A DNA stretch of 64,000 nt, from contig CM073545.1 of assembly GCA_037074615.1 (NCBI GenBank), positions 11,860,001 to 11,924,000 of the forward strand, written 5' to 3'. The position numbers were made by a program, and so were the translations under genes. Within the stretch, counting starts at the first letter, position 1. Each line of letters starts with the position of its first letter. Under the pieces are notes generated by a model. That model worked only from the letters and a program-made list of their open reading frames with translations. It had not been told where the DNA came from and did not search any database. The stretch comes from Leucaena leucocephala (lineage: Eukaryota; Streptophyta; Magnoliopsida; Fabales; Fabaceae). Below are positions 1 to 11,308 of this stretch, one piece after another.

Positions 1-1259
1 ACTTGGCTAAATCTGCAAGAGGTATATTTGGTTCATCCACCAAATCGTTGAACGAGTTGGTGGAAAGGTGGAATAGCTGAAACTTGATTCAGAGTGGAAT
101 GAAAAATGAAAAACGGGCTAAGGTGAAAATTTCCGTGCGAAGTTTTTCTTTTTACTTATGAGCAATGTTGCTTTAGAATGATTTTTTCAGTTGAATTGAG
201 AAATTTTAAAACATAGTACCGTTAAAAATGTTAATAATAAATATCAATGTTTTTACAATCAATATTAGGTTTTTAATATAATGGAACAATATTATTACCT
301 GTTGAAACTTACATGGCAACATTAAATTTAAAAAATTTATCCAAGCAATATTATTTCTGAACAAAAACTTTGGAAATAAATTTACACCTTAACCTTAACC
401 CATAAAAAATGTTTGGCCACTGGGGGATGTGGATATATATCCATTTTAGGGAAATAAAATTTTAATTAAATGAAGGCAGCTCCTTTGTGTTGTTCGACTA
501 GGATTACTTTTGGCACCAAATCTAGACAGTATGAATTTCCGGTCTAGGTTTAGTATTTTCTAAAAAAAATTATTTTAATAGGTAAAGAATTTAAAATAGA
601 GATAATCTCTCTTAATTATTAGTTTTTAAAAAATATTTTTATTTAAAAATTATTTATTAAAATTTTTAAATATAAACTATTAAAATTATATTTAAACGAT
701 ACATATTTCATTATATTGATGAGCATCATAATACACATCAATGTGATGAGTACCAAAATCGATTCTTTCCTGTTTGACTATCGTTTCCCTATGAGACCTG
801 CATTATATAGTGTTATTTATTGGTAATTAGTTATGTTTTCTTATATTTGTCCAAAAAAACAAGTTATGTTTTCTTTTATACAAAATTAACAGACACTACA
901 CAGACATAAAAAAACTTTATCTTATAAAAAGGAACATATCTCTTTGAGCCTAGAGGTAGAGGTATGACTTAATTCTTGGTGAGCCTATTACAAAACACAC
1001 ACAAACTTTACTTCGTAAAAAAAAGGAACATGTTCATTAGAAAAATTGTATTCTATCGATTCATAATATAAATTATTTCTAAAAGAATAGTTTGATCCAA
1101 AATATAAGCAACTTGTAAGATAATTAATGTTTATTTATCAATTTTATCCTTATAATTAAATTCATATCTAAATTGTGCTAACTCTCTTTGTATTTTCTCT
1201 CTCTTCATAATTTACATTCTTCAGGTAAACAAGAAAAAAATATTTCAATTTATGACATA
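1..1259. other. AT-rich intergenic DNA
   Basis: I see no open frame with a recognisable product and no RNA gene. The stretch is strongly AT-rich with homopolymer runs. Confidence 0.6.
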
Positions 1260-1519
1260 TTCCTCTGGTTTTTAATATATGATATAATTAACTAATTTAA
1301 TTATATTAAGAAAATTAGTTAAGTTAGTTAATATAATGTAGTATTTCTAAAATACCCTAACAATTTTTTTAATTCCCTTCCTCCTCTCTTTATTTTATTA
1401 TTATTGAGAAAGTATTAATAGAGGTAATTTAAAAAAATAATAAATAAGTATTATATCCATATCAATATCAACTTCTTAATTATGTCTCATATATATATTA
1501 ATTAAAGACTAAAAGAGTA
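1260..1519. mobile_element. Stowaway-like MITE, copy 1
   Basis: One end reads CCTCTGGTTTTTAATATA. The other end is close to its reverse complement (TATATTAATTAAAGACTA, then AAAGAG before TA). The interior shares the order 'AGTTAAGTTAGTTAATATA', a CT-rich run, 'TTATTATTGAGA' and 'ATAATTTAAA' with copies near 3484, 33058, 40446 and 51263. TA at the borders and CTCC-type ends suggest the Tc1/mariner (Stowaway) group. The borders are by eye. Confidence 0.5.
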
Positions 1520-1602
1520 TTAAATAAGTAAACTATATCACTTTTTGATTCCTATGAATTAATTAAAGTGATTTATATTGTGTGAATCAAATAGGGAATA
1601 TC

Positions 1603-1890
1603 TTATAAAAAGGAAATAAAGACATCATCATTGTTTCCATGATTAGCTCCTATAATTTCTTCAACATCCATTCCTCCTGTTACCTTTTCCATTTCATGTT
1701 GATCTCCACCCATCCTTCTCCCACCACCACCACCACCACCAGTGGCGCCCGATACCAAATCTTCAAAAATCATCACCAACACATCCACAATGATAATAAC
1801 AAAAGTTCTGTCGCTTTTCATACTTGATGATGAACAAGTCTTATCATTTGGACACAAAGCTTCAAAAATCATGACTATGGTTGACTTCAT
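1603..1890 (-). other. unrecognised 95-codon open frame with a poly-Gly run
   Basis: A 95-residue frame reads on the minus strand with a run of seven glycines encoded by the CCACCACC repeat at about 1720-1740. I do not recognise the product. The overlapping plus-strand frames are equally long, so coding strand and coding status are both uncertain. The flanking 1980-2100 stretch is more GC-rich than its surroundings, which could mean an old gene fragment. Nothing downstream or upstream supports a particular function. Confidence 0.15.
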
Positions 1891-1930
1891 AGAATCCGAT
1901 TGTATTCCTCATCATTTGAAAATTTGAATA

Positions 1931-3226
1931 AGAAAGCATTATATTCTTTGCCATAGCTACAATAATATCCAATCCAGTCTGCATGTTCCACGCCTTTCGC
2001 GCCACCGTCTCAACTGCCGCTCTCGACTACTGGCTACCTCCGATCACCACCCCTCTCTAAACCCAACTATCACTCTCATGTGTCTACATGGCCGGAGAGA
2101 ACTTCAGGCATGGGGAGAAGTTTGCAATTCGATCATTTAATTAAAATTTTGTCGTTTGAAATGAAACCATATTAATATCAAATACGTTATAATCATAAGA
2201 ACACAATTATAACATTACCTTAAGAAGGACATATGGCAAAAAGATACCCGCATTCCCAACATATAGGTTTAGCTGTAAAGCTTAAATAAGTCCATTTGAG
2301 CTTAAAAAATGATTATGAAACCTATTTAGTAGGCTTAGATAACTTTTTTGAAATCCTGATTTTAGTCTCTACCGCACTTTCAGAGAAGTGAAAGGGGGTT
2401 GTTTATGCGTTTGGAATAATCCCGATTGATTTCAACAATAAAATTTTTCCTTATTTATCTCACGCTCATTTCTTATAATAATAATAATTTTTTAATAATG
2501 AATATTATTAAAAGAAAATGATATTTAAATTTTTGTGTAATTTATTAAATTATATTTAATAATAATTTTAGAAATGTTAAAAATCTTATAAAATTCATAC
2601 CTTTTTTAGTAATTATATACTCACAAGTTATTTTAATAAACAAAATCTAAATATAATCAAAATTCTCAAAATCACTTATTAAAAAAATTATCCACACAGA
2701 AATCACGATTAACTAGCATCACTTATGGCCAGTGTCACTTATAAAAGTCATGATACCTAAAATCACAATTGTTCACTGCTAATCCAAATGGACTCATAGG
2801 ATATCCTTATCAAAATTTGTATTTTTAGAAATTTCTGATACCCATTCCCAACATATGAGAATAAAACAATCAAAGTTTATAAATCTCTGAGAAATCTATT
2901 GATTCTCACAAAAAGTTTACAAGAGAAAAAAGAAGGTGAAACTTGTCAATTCAAAGGGATTATTTTTTTAGTAATAAAGGGATTATTTAAAAAAAAGAAT
3001 TTGAATTTCTTTTGAATCTTCATAGAAAAATATGAGAAATGAACAAGTTTTGTGGTGTTTTACATATTCACCAAAAACATTTCCCTAAAACTGAACTTTT
3101 ATTTTTCTCATGGACCTTTTCGTCTTAACATATTTAGTTTTTATCTTTCACCTTCTCCATGTTTTTCTTTCATTTTGTTCATACACTCTCATGGAATTTG
3201 TTTGGATAGCTAGAAAGAAAAATTAA
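1931..3226. other. intergenic, AT-rich, no gene seen
   Basis: No coding frame of note. A GC-richer patch at about 1980-2110 could be a gene fragment, but no product is recognisable. The 2390-2810 stretch resembles an old MITE (a GGTTGTTTATGCGTTTGG-like start and an ATCCAAATGGACTCAT end), but the ends match poorly. Confidence 0.4.
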
Positions 3227-3338
3227 TGGGCTTGTTTGGATCTCTAAAATAATCAACTGCCGAAAAAAAAAGATCTCTAAAATAATCAATTATGAAAGCG
3301 AAAATTTTCTTTAGAAAAATATAATATCCAAACACCCA
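3227..3338. mobile_element. short MITE with 13-15 bp terminal inverted repeats
   Basis: The left end TGGGCTTGTTTGGAT and the right end ATCCAAACACCCA are near-perfect inverted repeats about 112 bp apart. GGGCxTGTTTGGAT ends are common in plant PIF/Harbinger- or hAT-type MITEs. No clear target duplication was found, so the superfamily is left open. Confidence 0.5.
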
Positions 3339-3483
3339 TATACATGGCAAAATCAAGTATAAATCTAAAACTAAACCCCTCAAATTCCACAAAGCTTGGC
3401 ATCTGTATTGCATAATCCAACAATATGTTTGTTTTATGAAATTTTTTACCTTCTTGCTTTGTTTTATAAAATTATAAGTTATA

Positions 3484-3740
3484 TACTCTTTTAGTTTTTA
3501 ATATAGGATTTAATTAGAGAATTGATATTGATTATAAATATAAGACATATTTTTTTATATTTATCTACTTTTTTCAAAATTGCCTTTTCCTCAACAATAA
3601 TAAAATAAGAGAGAGAATGATAAGTTAGGGAAGATGATTAAAGTGTTTTATAAAAAATACCTCATACTAACTAACTTAATTAGTATCTTTAATCTAATCA
3701 AATTAGTTAAATAAATCATATATTAAACATCGAAGGAGTA
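3484..3740. mobile_element. Stowaway-like MITE, copy 2
   Basis: This copy runs opposite to the one at 1260-1519. Its ends are TACTCTTTTAGTTTTTAATA and a GAAGGAGTA end after a TATTAAACATC stretch. The interior carries the reverse complements of the shared blocks, such as ACTAACTAACTTAATTAG. The borders are approximate. Confidence 0.5.
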
Positions 3741-3780
3741 TATTTTTACCCACCTTGAGTACATATAGAATGAAATCGGC

Positions 3781-3810
3781 AATATCTCATATATATATAT
3801 ATGAGATATT
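3781..3810. repeat. perfect 30-bp palindrome with (AT) core
   Basis: The 30 bases read the same on both strands: AATATCTC, an AT core, then GAGATATT. It could form a cruciform or mark a replication-slippage or transposon-foldback site. No function is implied. Confidence 0.8.
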
Positions 3811-4020
3811 CAACACACCTAATGATGAAAGATGTATTTTGATTAAATTTTAGAGAATGGATTTTGGGTAAAATAGATTTTAAATACAATAGGTTTTAAG
3901 TAGAATAGATTTTGGAGAATCAATTCTTATAAAAGTTGGTATCATTAACTTATACCAAAACTATAGTTTTAGTGAAAAAATTGATTATAGAAAAAAGAGA
4001 GTGTTTGGGTAGCTTTTTCC

Positions 4021-4054
4021 CAAATAATAGTTTTATCTCCAAAACTATTATTTG
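4021..4054. repeat. perfect 14-bp stem, 6-nt loop hairpin
   Basis: CAAATAATAGTTTT, loop ATCTCC, AAAACTATTATTTG: all 14 pairs match. It lies at the end of a MITE-like stretch (about 3840-4075) containing GTGTTTGGGTAGC and a right side ending AAACCAAACACAC. Confidence 0.7.
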
Positions 4055-5170
4055 AGATCTAAACCAAACACACATTACATGTCGCTAATGATGGTTGATA
4101 ATATAATAAACAAATCCATTGTCTATCAACAACTCTCGGAATAAATTTAGCCTGTTATTCAATGATTGATTAGCTTTCATAATCATGACATCCTACTAGT
4201 GGGGGAATATTATTGCTTATTTAAAAGAATACCCAGTATTCTTTTATTTAACTTTTGCCAAAGCATAACAATTTTTTTTATATAATTATTTTACTATGTT
4301 ATATTCGAACATTATTAAACCCAATTATAAATATTTCTCCTTTTAAAGAGTTGGCTTCTCTCTTTTGCCCATTCTCTCTAGTTCCCCTCTGCCGCCCTCT
4401 CCCTCCTATTAAAATGTTATACCAAACAAATACCCTTCACTATTTTATAATTATATAATCCTATTTACAAGTTATATTCAGCATGTTACTCACAAACTAA
4501 AGAAAATTTTAAGCCTTATTAATTATGCTATAAAATTTAATAACTTTACAACTTTATCCTTACATAAATAAAATCAACATAAATAAATGAAAGATAAAAT
4601 AATATATTCATAAGAACAATTTTTCCTTTTACCCTATAAATAAGATCAAATAAATATTTTCTCTCTCTGGCCCATACAAGACTAGAGGAGTACTTCCCAT
4701 GTGTTTATAAGATTATTTTTGAGAAAAAGACAAAAATGCCATGTGAAATTCAAAATTTCAAATAGGGTATATGAATTTGTAAAAAGATAGATTGGGCACA
4801 AGACAAAAGCAGCACAAGACAGAGGTAAAATAGCAGCGACGCAAGGAGAAGAGAACAGTAATGATAGCACAGAAGCATACTTCAACTAGCTTGGGGACGA
4901 GTTGCTTTTATGATGAAGAACCAGTAGCTCCCTTTCTCTGCAAGAGAGAAAACTCAACAAAGAATTCATCTCAGGAAAAACCATTAAGAAAGAAGAATGA
5001 TTTCTGAGGGGAAATGAAGCAAAAACCAGAAAAAAAAAGTATCATTCTTTTAGTTGTTTAATCTCGTAGAGAAGCATAAGAGAAAAGCTATGGTTTCCGT
5101 CTAGAGGAAGAAGATGAGATGATGAAAGGGATAGTAAATGTTTGAACGAAGGTGATAAATGCCATAAGTA

Positions 5171-5208
5171 AAGTGGTCAATGTCATTGAAAGTGGTCAAT
5201 GTCATTGA
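5171..5208 (+). repeat. 19-bp direct repeat, two copies
   Basis: AAGTGGTCAATGTCATTGA occurs twice back to back (5171-5189 and 5190-5208), at the 5' edge of the 109-bp tandem repeat array. Confidence 0.85.
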
Positions 5209-5304
5209 AAGTGCTGTTACTAATGAAAACTATTTTTCAGTGAAATTGTGCACTAAGTGATGACTATTTATGACTTGCAAATCCCATTACTTGCAAATGA
5301 TCTA

Positions 5305-6660
5305 AGTAAATGATCAAAGTAATGACTTGCAAGTAAGTTTTTTACGGAGTAGTAAATATCTTAGCTAAAATTGTCAAAATAATTAGTGAAGTCGTAAATT
5401 CTATTGCAGGAGTAGTAAATGACAAAAGCAATTACTTGCAATTAAATTGTTACAGAGAGTAGTAATTGTATTAGCGAAAGTGGCCAAAATCCACTACTAG
5501 AAAAATCACTTATCACGGCGCTTCTTTACGACGGTTATAAGAAAAACTGCCGTGAAAACAAAGGCGATGGGATTTTTATAAATAAGTTCAGTTTTAAAAA
5601 CTTTTAACTGCGATTTTTGATAGTTTTTATAAATAAAAACCACTATTAAAAGTCATCAGGTGAGACTTTTAACTGTGGTTTTTATAAAAAGGCCTTAAAA
5701 AGTCCCCGCAAAATTTTAAAAACCCTAAACCCGATTTCAATTTCAGCTTCACTTTTCACAACCGTCTGTGGTCTCGTTTCTCTTTCCCATCACCACAGAC
5801 TTTAACGAAGGTCATTTTATGGCATTTTCCCCTTAGTTTTAGTGCCCATCTCAATCGTTAATGTCGTTTCCATCTCTGTTCTCCATCGTCAAAGTAGCAA
5901 ATCACCGTTTAACTTCTTCATTTGCTCATTTTTCTTGCTTTTTTGCTTGTTTGTTGTTTATAAACTGTAATAAATTATATAACAAAAACTGACGGTAGTC
6001 CTTCTTCATTTGTTGTTTATAAATTATAATAAATCAGGAACTTAAAGAGCTTTAACAGTAAAAGCTTTATAGATCTTAAACCTTTTCATCAGATCTGCAA
6101 CTTTTTCTCCACATCTTCAACTTTTAGTAAGACTGACCGTGGTGGCTAACAGTGAAAGTCGACAGATAGACCTTGTTGGAAGAAGCTTATAGATCTTTAG
6201 TTTCTTCACCAGATCTTTAATTTTTTCTCTCCAGATCTAGTTTGATGCTTTTGATGAGTATGAGCGAGGTGGCTAATGGTGGGTATAGGCTGAGAAAAGC
6301 AAAAAGAAAATGCAACCAAGTAACAGTAGTTTTTAAAATCCCATTAAAGGTTACCTTTAATGGTGGTTATAAAATCGTCGTTAAAAGTTACACTTACGAC
6401 TGCAGTGGAATTCACGGTACTCCCAAAATCTCCATAAAAGGCCATTTTTAACCGTCGTTATAAGCTTTGTTTCTAGTATTGATCATTGCTTAGTTGTGAA
6501 TCCCATTGTAGGAGTTGTAAATAACCAAAGCAATTAATTGCAACTAAGTTATTCAGAGAGTAATAAATATCTTAGAGAAAGTAATCAAAATTATTGCTCA
6601 AGTCGTAAATCCTATTGTAAGAGTAGTAAATGACCAAATCGATTACTTGCAATTTTTAGG
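5305..6660 (+). repeat. 109-bp tandem repeat array, interrupted
   Basis: Units begin at 5305, 5414, 6516 and 6625 with AGTAAATGA-like starts. Each carries 'TTACTTGCAA', 'GAGTAGTAA' and 'ATCCTATTGYAGGAGT' blocks. Spacing is 109 bp between the first two and between the last two. Between the second and third it is 1102 bp, exactly 109 plus the inserted CACTA element and its 3-bp target duplication. A further degenerate unit may precede 5305. No coding content. Confidence 0.75.
5492..6481 (+). mobile_element. non-autonomous CACTA (En/Spm) element, 990 bp
   Basis: The 5' end is CACTACTAGAAAAATC and the 3' end is TTTCTAGTATTG, whose reverse complement is CAATACTAGAAA. One base of the terminal CACTA has changed at the 3' side. 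ATC flanks both ends (5489-5491 and 6482-6484), the 3-bp target duplication usual for CACTA elements. Near both ends lie subterminal motifs of the form ACGACGGTTATAA. No transposase frame is present. The short frame at 6242-6451 is not a recognisable protein. The insertion sits inside a 109-bp tandem repeat, so the empty site can be inferred exactly. Confidence 0.85.
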
Positions 6661-7011
6661 AGCAATTTCGTCTTATCCCCCCAAATTTTGAAAAGACAGA
6701 TTGATACTTGTGCACAATCTGTCATTTTACATATTGATACTCTTCTTAACATTTTAAAATTCATATGGTCTTTTTCCTATTTCTTTTCGTGATTCTCATT
6801 TCTTAATATAATACCTTTTCCTAAAGTATTATTTTATTCAAATCGATATCATTTGCTTTAACATTTCCTAATAATAAATTAAATAACCTAATAATACCAT
6901 GACCATCCCCTCTAGTTAAGAAATTTCATTCATAATCCTCTCTATTCTCAACTCATCACGACGTTATTCACTCATTAGTCAGCAAACGGTGGATCTATAT
7001 CTCTCCCAAAC

Positions 7012-7275
7012 ATGGAACAAACCATAGTTCTCTATCCTGCACCCGGCATAGGCCACATACTCTCCATGGTTAAGCTTGCAAGCTCCTTTTTCTTCATTAT
7101 TCCCACTTTTTCTCCATCACCATCCTCCTCACCACCGGCTTACATGACAAACCCTCGATCGATTCCTACATCTGTTGCATCTCTCAGTCTTACCCCTTCA
7201 TCTCCTTCCGTCGCTTCCTTTTCCTTGCAGTCAAACCATCTAATTCTACCGAGAGCTTAAGAAACTTTAATTAAA
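7012..7275 (+). pseudogene. UGT88-like UDP-glycosyltransferase, 5' fragment
   Basis: The frame opens with an ATG and a short run (IVLYPAPGIGHILSMVKL) typical of the N terminus of plant family-1 glycosyltransferases, closest to the UGT88 group that glucosylates flavonoids and chalcones. After about 32 codons the plausible reading moves to another frame (near 7108). The shifted frame continues UGT-like (ILLTTG, then YPFISFRRFP) to about 7270. The catalytic remainder, including the C-terminal PSPG sugar-donor box, is absent: homology stops where the repeat-like stretch at 7280 begins. It is therefore a truncated, frameshifted relic. A CT-rich leader at 6900-7011 could be the old 5' UTR. Confidence 0.7.
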
Positions 7276-7279
7276 CAAA

Positions 7280-8570
7280 ATTCTTGTATATAAAAGAGCA
7301 TCCACTCAATTCTTACCTACTATTTCTATGAATATATAAATATGCTAATTCAAGCATATGTTTTTAAAATCATCTATATATAAATTCCTACAATATCATG
7401 AAACCCCACAACATTCAAATTTTAATGTAGAAGAATAAATAACCTTTAATTTATTTCCTCCAAGCATCTAATAGGTAACCAAAACAATGAAAATCATTCA
7501 TCTTATAATCTAAAATTTCCAACTATTGGTTCCTCATTTTCTCTTACTTTGACATTATTTTCTAACTTCAAAATACCCTCCCAACATCCATCTACAAGCT
7601 ACGAGTTCGATTTCTCCAACACAAAACTACCCAAGATAGATTTAAACATAGGCAACAACAATAGCTCATGATTTCTAACATTTTTATTGTCAAAAGCTTA
7701 AGTCTTTAACTTCAATTTTGATTTAACTTTTAACTTTCAAAATCTGAACCCTATAGCCTCAACACCAACAGCATAAGCAACTATACAAGTTTCCATTTTT
7801 TTATAGCAACTCTTTTATCCATAGAATCAAAGCCATTTAAAACAAAATGAAGCCAGTGTTTTTGAGACTCAAAACCATAGAACAAAACAACCACTTGCAG
7901 ACCCAATACGGACGATTTTTAGTTCAATTTCAAGCTGAAAATCTCAAATCCTTACACCTCTTCATAGGATCAGCCAAAAACCACTGAGAAATCCTATTTA
8001 ATCAGTAACCCATTTCTTGAAAACCAGCAAATAGAGAAAGTTGAAGGTGGTCACAGAGTTGGATAGCTCACCTCAGTTGATAAACGGTCATTGTAAGCAC
8101 TCGGTTCTTCTCTCTTTTTTGGCTTGGTGACTTCCTGTTCTTCTCCCTGCTCTCTCACTCTCTTGTCTTGTCAGCGTACTCACAAGCGACGTCGTTGCTA
8201 AGCAGAAAAGGAAGGAGATGAACGACGGTGGTTGACGGCAGCACGAGCGATGAGAATAGACAGAATCACAGTCATGGTGGTCTCAGGTAAAATCGCGAAG
8301 CTTCTCCTCCTCTCTTCTCTCTCGCAATCATCGCCTTTGGAAAATGGGAAAGGGAAGTTTATAGATATAAAATGGCAGGGGCAATTTTGTAATTTCTTGT
8401 AATGAGAAAATGAAAATCCCCTTTGGCGAGAGCTGAGATTCAAACCTTACACCTCATACTCGTACCACCGCCGTTAACACCATTCAACCACCAGCATCTT
8501 ATGTTCAAAATTGCTTTAAATAATATATGTATTAGTAAAGTGGTATGATTTATTTATTTATTTTCTAATA
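7280..8570 (+). mobile_element. probable partial copy of the 2.98-kb repeat family
   Basis: The right half of this stretch follows the order of the element at 45618-48596. There is a GC-richer 'leader-like' segment, then GGGCAATTTTGTAATTTCTTG (compare GGGCAAAATGATAATTTCG at about 48402), then CCCCTTTGGCGAGAGCTGAGATTCAAACC (compare a GCTGGGGTTCGAACC stretch at about 48460). It ends against the pararetroviral sequence at about 8571. The left border was not found. Similarity is partial and by eye, so the assignment is tentative. Confidence 0.35.
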
Positions 8571-9953
8571 GATAATCTTGTTGAGTTCACCTATCTTCCT
8601 GAAATAGCTCGTATCAGAGATACTGAGCTACCCCTCTTAAATCCATATTCTCTTTTCCATTGTCAAAGACCTACTACTTTTCATAGCATTCGTCACCTCA
8701 TATCCAGAACACTACCCCCTGTCAAAGAAATTATTCAAAGTTCTCGTCTTGATCAGTGTGGCATTCCATCAACTTCCAATGAACAATATGTTACTCTGGA
8801 ATTACCTCAAGCTCTTATCAACTCTTATATTGAACAAGAGTATACCCATCTCCATCTTCGAGCTGTTCGTCTTGTGCTCACACTTCATGGTCGAAAAGGA
8901 CTTCCTGTTTCAACTAAAGTAGCACTTCTATACACAGCCTACAAAGAGTATCAGCATGCTCTTATTAGTGCTCTTGTTACTACCCTCAGCAATGGCAGTA
9001 TTGTTCTCACTATCACTCCAAACTTCAACATGAAGCTTTCAGATGTGACTCTCTCAAAGAGAATTAAAGTTCAGATACAAATTGTGGGTGCTACACTAGA
9101 CCCTCAAGCTACTATTGCTACTCTGCATCACCAGCTTATTTATAGAATCCAGAATCATTCTCTGGATCTCCAGTTTCCAACAGACACTCAAGATGCTTTA
9201 TTGATGTTCACTGACAATGATCATGGTCCTGCTATTGTCAACATTCCTAGGCAAATTCCTAAGGAAGAGTTAGCCCAGATCATTCCTCTTGAATGGATCA
9301 CCAATTATGAAAGAGAGTTTAACTCTGCTCCTACTGATGTTCATACTATTGCCCCTCCTATTGTTGCAAAGATGTCTGATGGGACAGTTCGTACTGTTTT
9401 CCAAAGACCAGGCCTTGAAGGTTCCTATCCTTCTAGGACCATAGCAACTATTTCTCCTGCTTACATCAGTGATCTAGAAGCCAGTGATCCTCCTGTTCAT
9501 AAGTTTTCCAAGATAGCTGAACCTGTATATGTTTCTTATGTACATGGTCATTTTATATGGGATGTAAATCCTTCTATGTGCGAATCAGATTGTGATTATG
9601 ATGACCCAGCCTATTGGTATTTATCTAATAATGAGATTCGCCGGATTGCCAAGAAGGAAAGGAAAAAGAAGAAAAAAGTTCTTAACCACCGATCCCTCAA
9701 CCACAAAAGGAGAGATGATGATGATGACTCTCCTCCAGACCTAAATTTGCTATGTCTAGCAAAAGCTCAGAAATGTCTCTTTCTGATGTTTTCAAAGAAC
9801 TTGGCCATGATGAATTTGCTGCTGATGTTTTCTCTCATAAGGAAAAACCAAGTTCTGTTTGTTTGGTTCCTTCTCCTGTTATTCAGCCTATTCATATGGT
9901 TCATTTACAGCCCTGTGTGGCTATGCTCAATCCTCCTATTAATTAGCCTCTAA
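8571..9953 (+). pseudogene. pararetroviral movement protein region
   Basis: An open frame runs from about 8520 to 9953 without an ATG near its left end, so the N terminus is missing or lies outside the integrated part. The product resembles the 30K-superfamily movement proteins of caulimovirids, which form tubules through plasmodesmata. The central part (about 8870-9400) has alternating beta-strand-like hydrophobic stretches, followed by an acidic tail and a Lys/Arg-rich run at about 9655-9690. Near 9745-9752 the meaningful frame changes: the last 60 or so codons of the long frame are Leu/Phe-rich nonsense, while a second frame from 9752 to 9946 continues the protein-like sequence. The copy is therefore frameshifted. 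Confidence 0.75.
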
Positions 9954-10510
9954 TTAATGAATAGTTTCCTACTCTGGAAGAAAGTTTTAACCAGAGTACA
10001 AAGGTACGGAGAAAGCCTTATGTTAAACCCTCAGAGGTTACACCTCATGGTCCTAAAGAAATCTCCTCCACTGAAGCTATGTTGAATTAGCACACTGATA
10101 ATGCTCTCCGCCAAAACAAATTCTTACACCAGATTGATTCAAAATTAAACCATATCAGCTCACGTACTGAAGATCTAACTTCTCAAGTAGACTCATTACT
10201 GACGAAGTCAGCAAGCTTCACCTGAAGCTTACTTCTCAAGCCCAACAGCTTGATCATGATCTCCGGAGTTATATAGATCAAAGATATTCTGGTTCTGAAT
10301 TCCACAAGAAAGAGCAAGAATTGAGGCACATACAAGAACAAATCAAACAAATTAAAGCTGATCTGCCAAAATATAATGTTCCACCGCCCTCACAACCTAC
10401 TGTTGATCCCAGGTCTTCCTGTGCTCCAATTCATCCATCAACTTATCCTGTTTATTATCCAAGCTCACTCATACCTCCACCAATATCTTCCCTACCAGAT
10501 TATGATTAGA
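9954..10510 (+). pseudogene. pararetroviral linker with predicted coiled coil
   Basis: Reading continues in broken frames with stops near 9944, 9957 and 10087 and a frame change near 10200. From about 10110 to 10370 the sequence is heptad-rich (Leu, Ile, Gln, Lys, Glu), consistent with a coiled coil that in related viruses mediates virion-protein association. It is followed by a Pro/Ser-rich stretch ending at a stop at 10507-10509. I assign no separate function; it lies between movement and coat domains of the same polyprotein order. Confidence 0.6.
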
Positions 10511-11308
10511 TTTTTAGATCAACCTATCATTTAGCTAGACAATTAAACCAGCAAAGATAACAAAAAAAACTTCCAAAAAGAAGCAAGTTTCCTATACTGG
10601 CCATCAGACCATTATCCCTGAATCACCTTCTACGACTGTAGATATTCCTCCTAAATTTACTGGTCCAGCCTTCTCATATGTCAGACCTCTTGTTCAACAA
10701 AGAAGACCACCTGCTCCTGGTATTCAAATCAGAGAACCTATCACTATTTCTCCTCCAATCACTAAACCAGATACCTCTCATCTTCCTAACAGAGGAAAAA
10801 ATCCTATCATATCCTCTTCATCAAAAATTACTGGAGCAACTGAATCATCATCTTATACCATTGGAACATTGGGCAAACACTCTTATATTCCTTGTTATGA
10901 ACAAATTTCAGAAACATCTTCTGGAAGTACTGAGACTTCCTCCTCTACTGAAGAGATAGAATCTGATGACTTATCTGATCCTGAAATATCAATTACATCT
11001 CATGAGCTTGTTAACTCTTCAGATGCTACTTCAGAGCTCTCCTCCTATTCCAGTGAGGAACGATATTATGCCGATCTTTCTACCATTGCCATGGTAAATC
11101 CATAAACTACTGGTCTGAAACTATAAACCATCCTATTGTTGAAGATCCATCTGATGAAGAAGAAATGCATGAGACAACTGCTGAGTCCACACCATCATCA
11201 ACACCATTCAAAGCAAAAAAGAATGGTCATTGGTTTACCTTTGATGATGTTCCTCCTTCTCGATGATGTGATTGAATGCATTAGTTTGGAGCATGGATTG
11301 ATTCTCAT
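10511..11308 (+). pseudogene. pararetroviral acidic linker before the coat protein
   Basis: Several in-frame stops (for example near 10516, 10558, 11103 and 11264) break this part. The best frame, 10869-11105, is rich in Ser, Glu and Asp, like the acidic N-terminal part of caulimovirid coat precursors. A continuing frame before 11309 carries a NGHWFTFDDVPPSR stretch shortly before the coat core. Only the position and composition support the call. Confidence 0.5.

Noticed and set aside
8874..8876. Start codon of the viral movement-protein frame at 8874
   Set aside because: The codon is GTG and the protein-like sequence continues upstream to about 8571, so it is internal.
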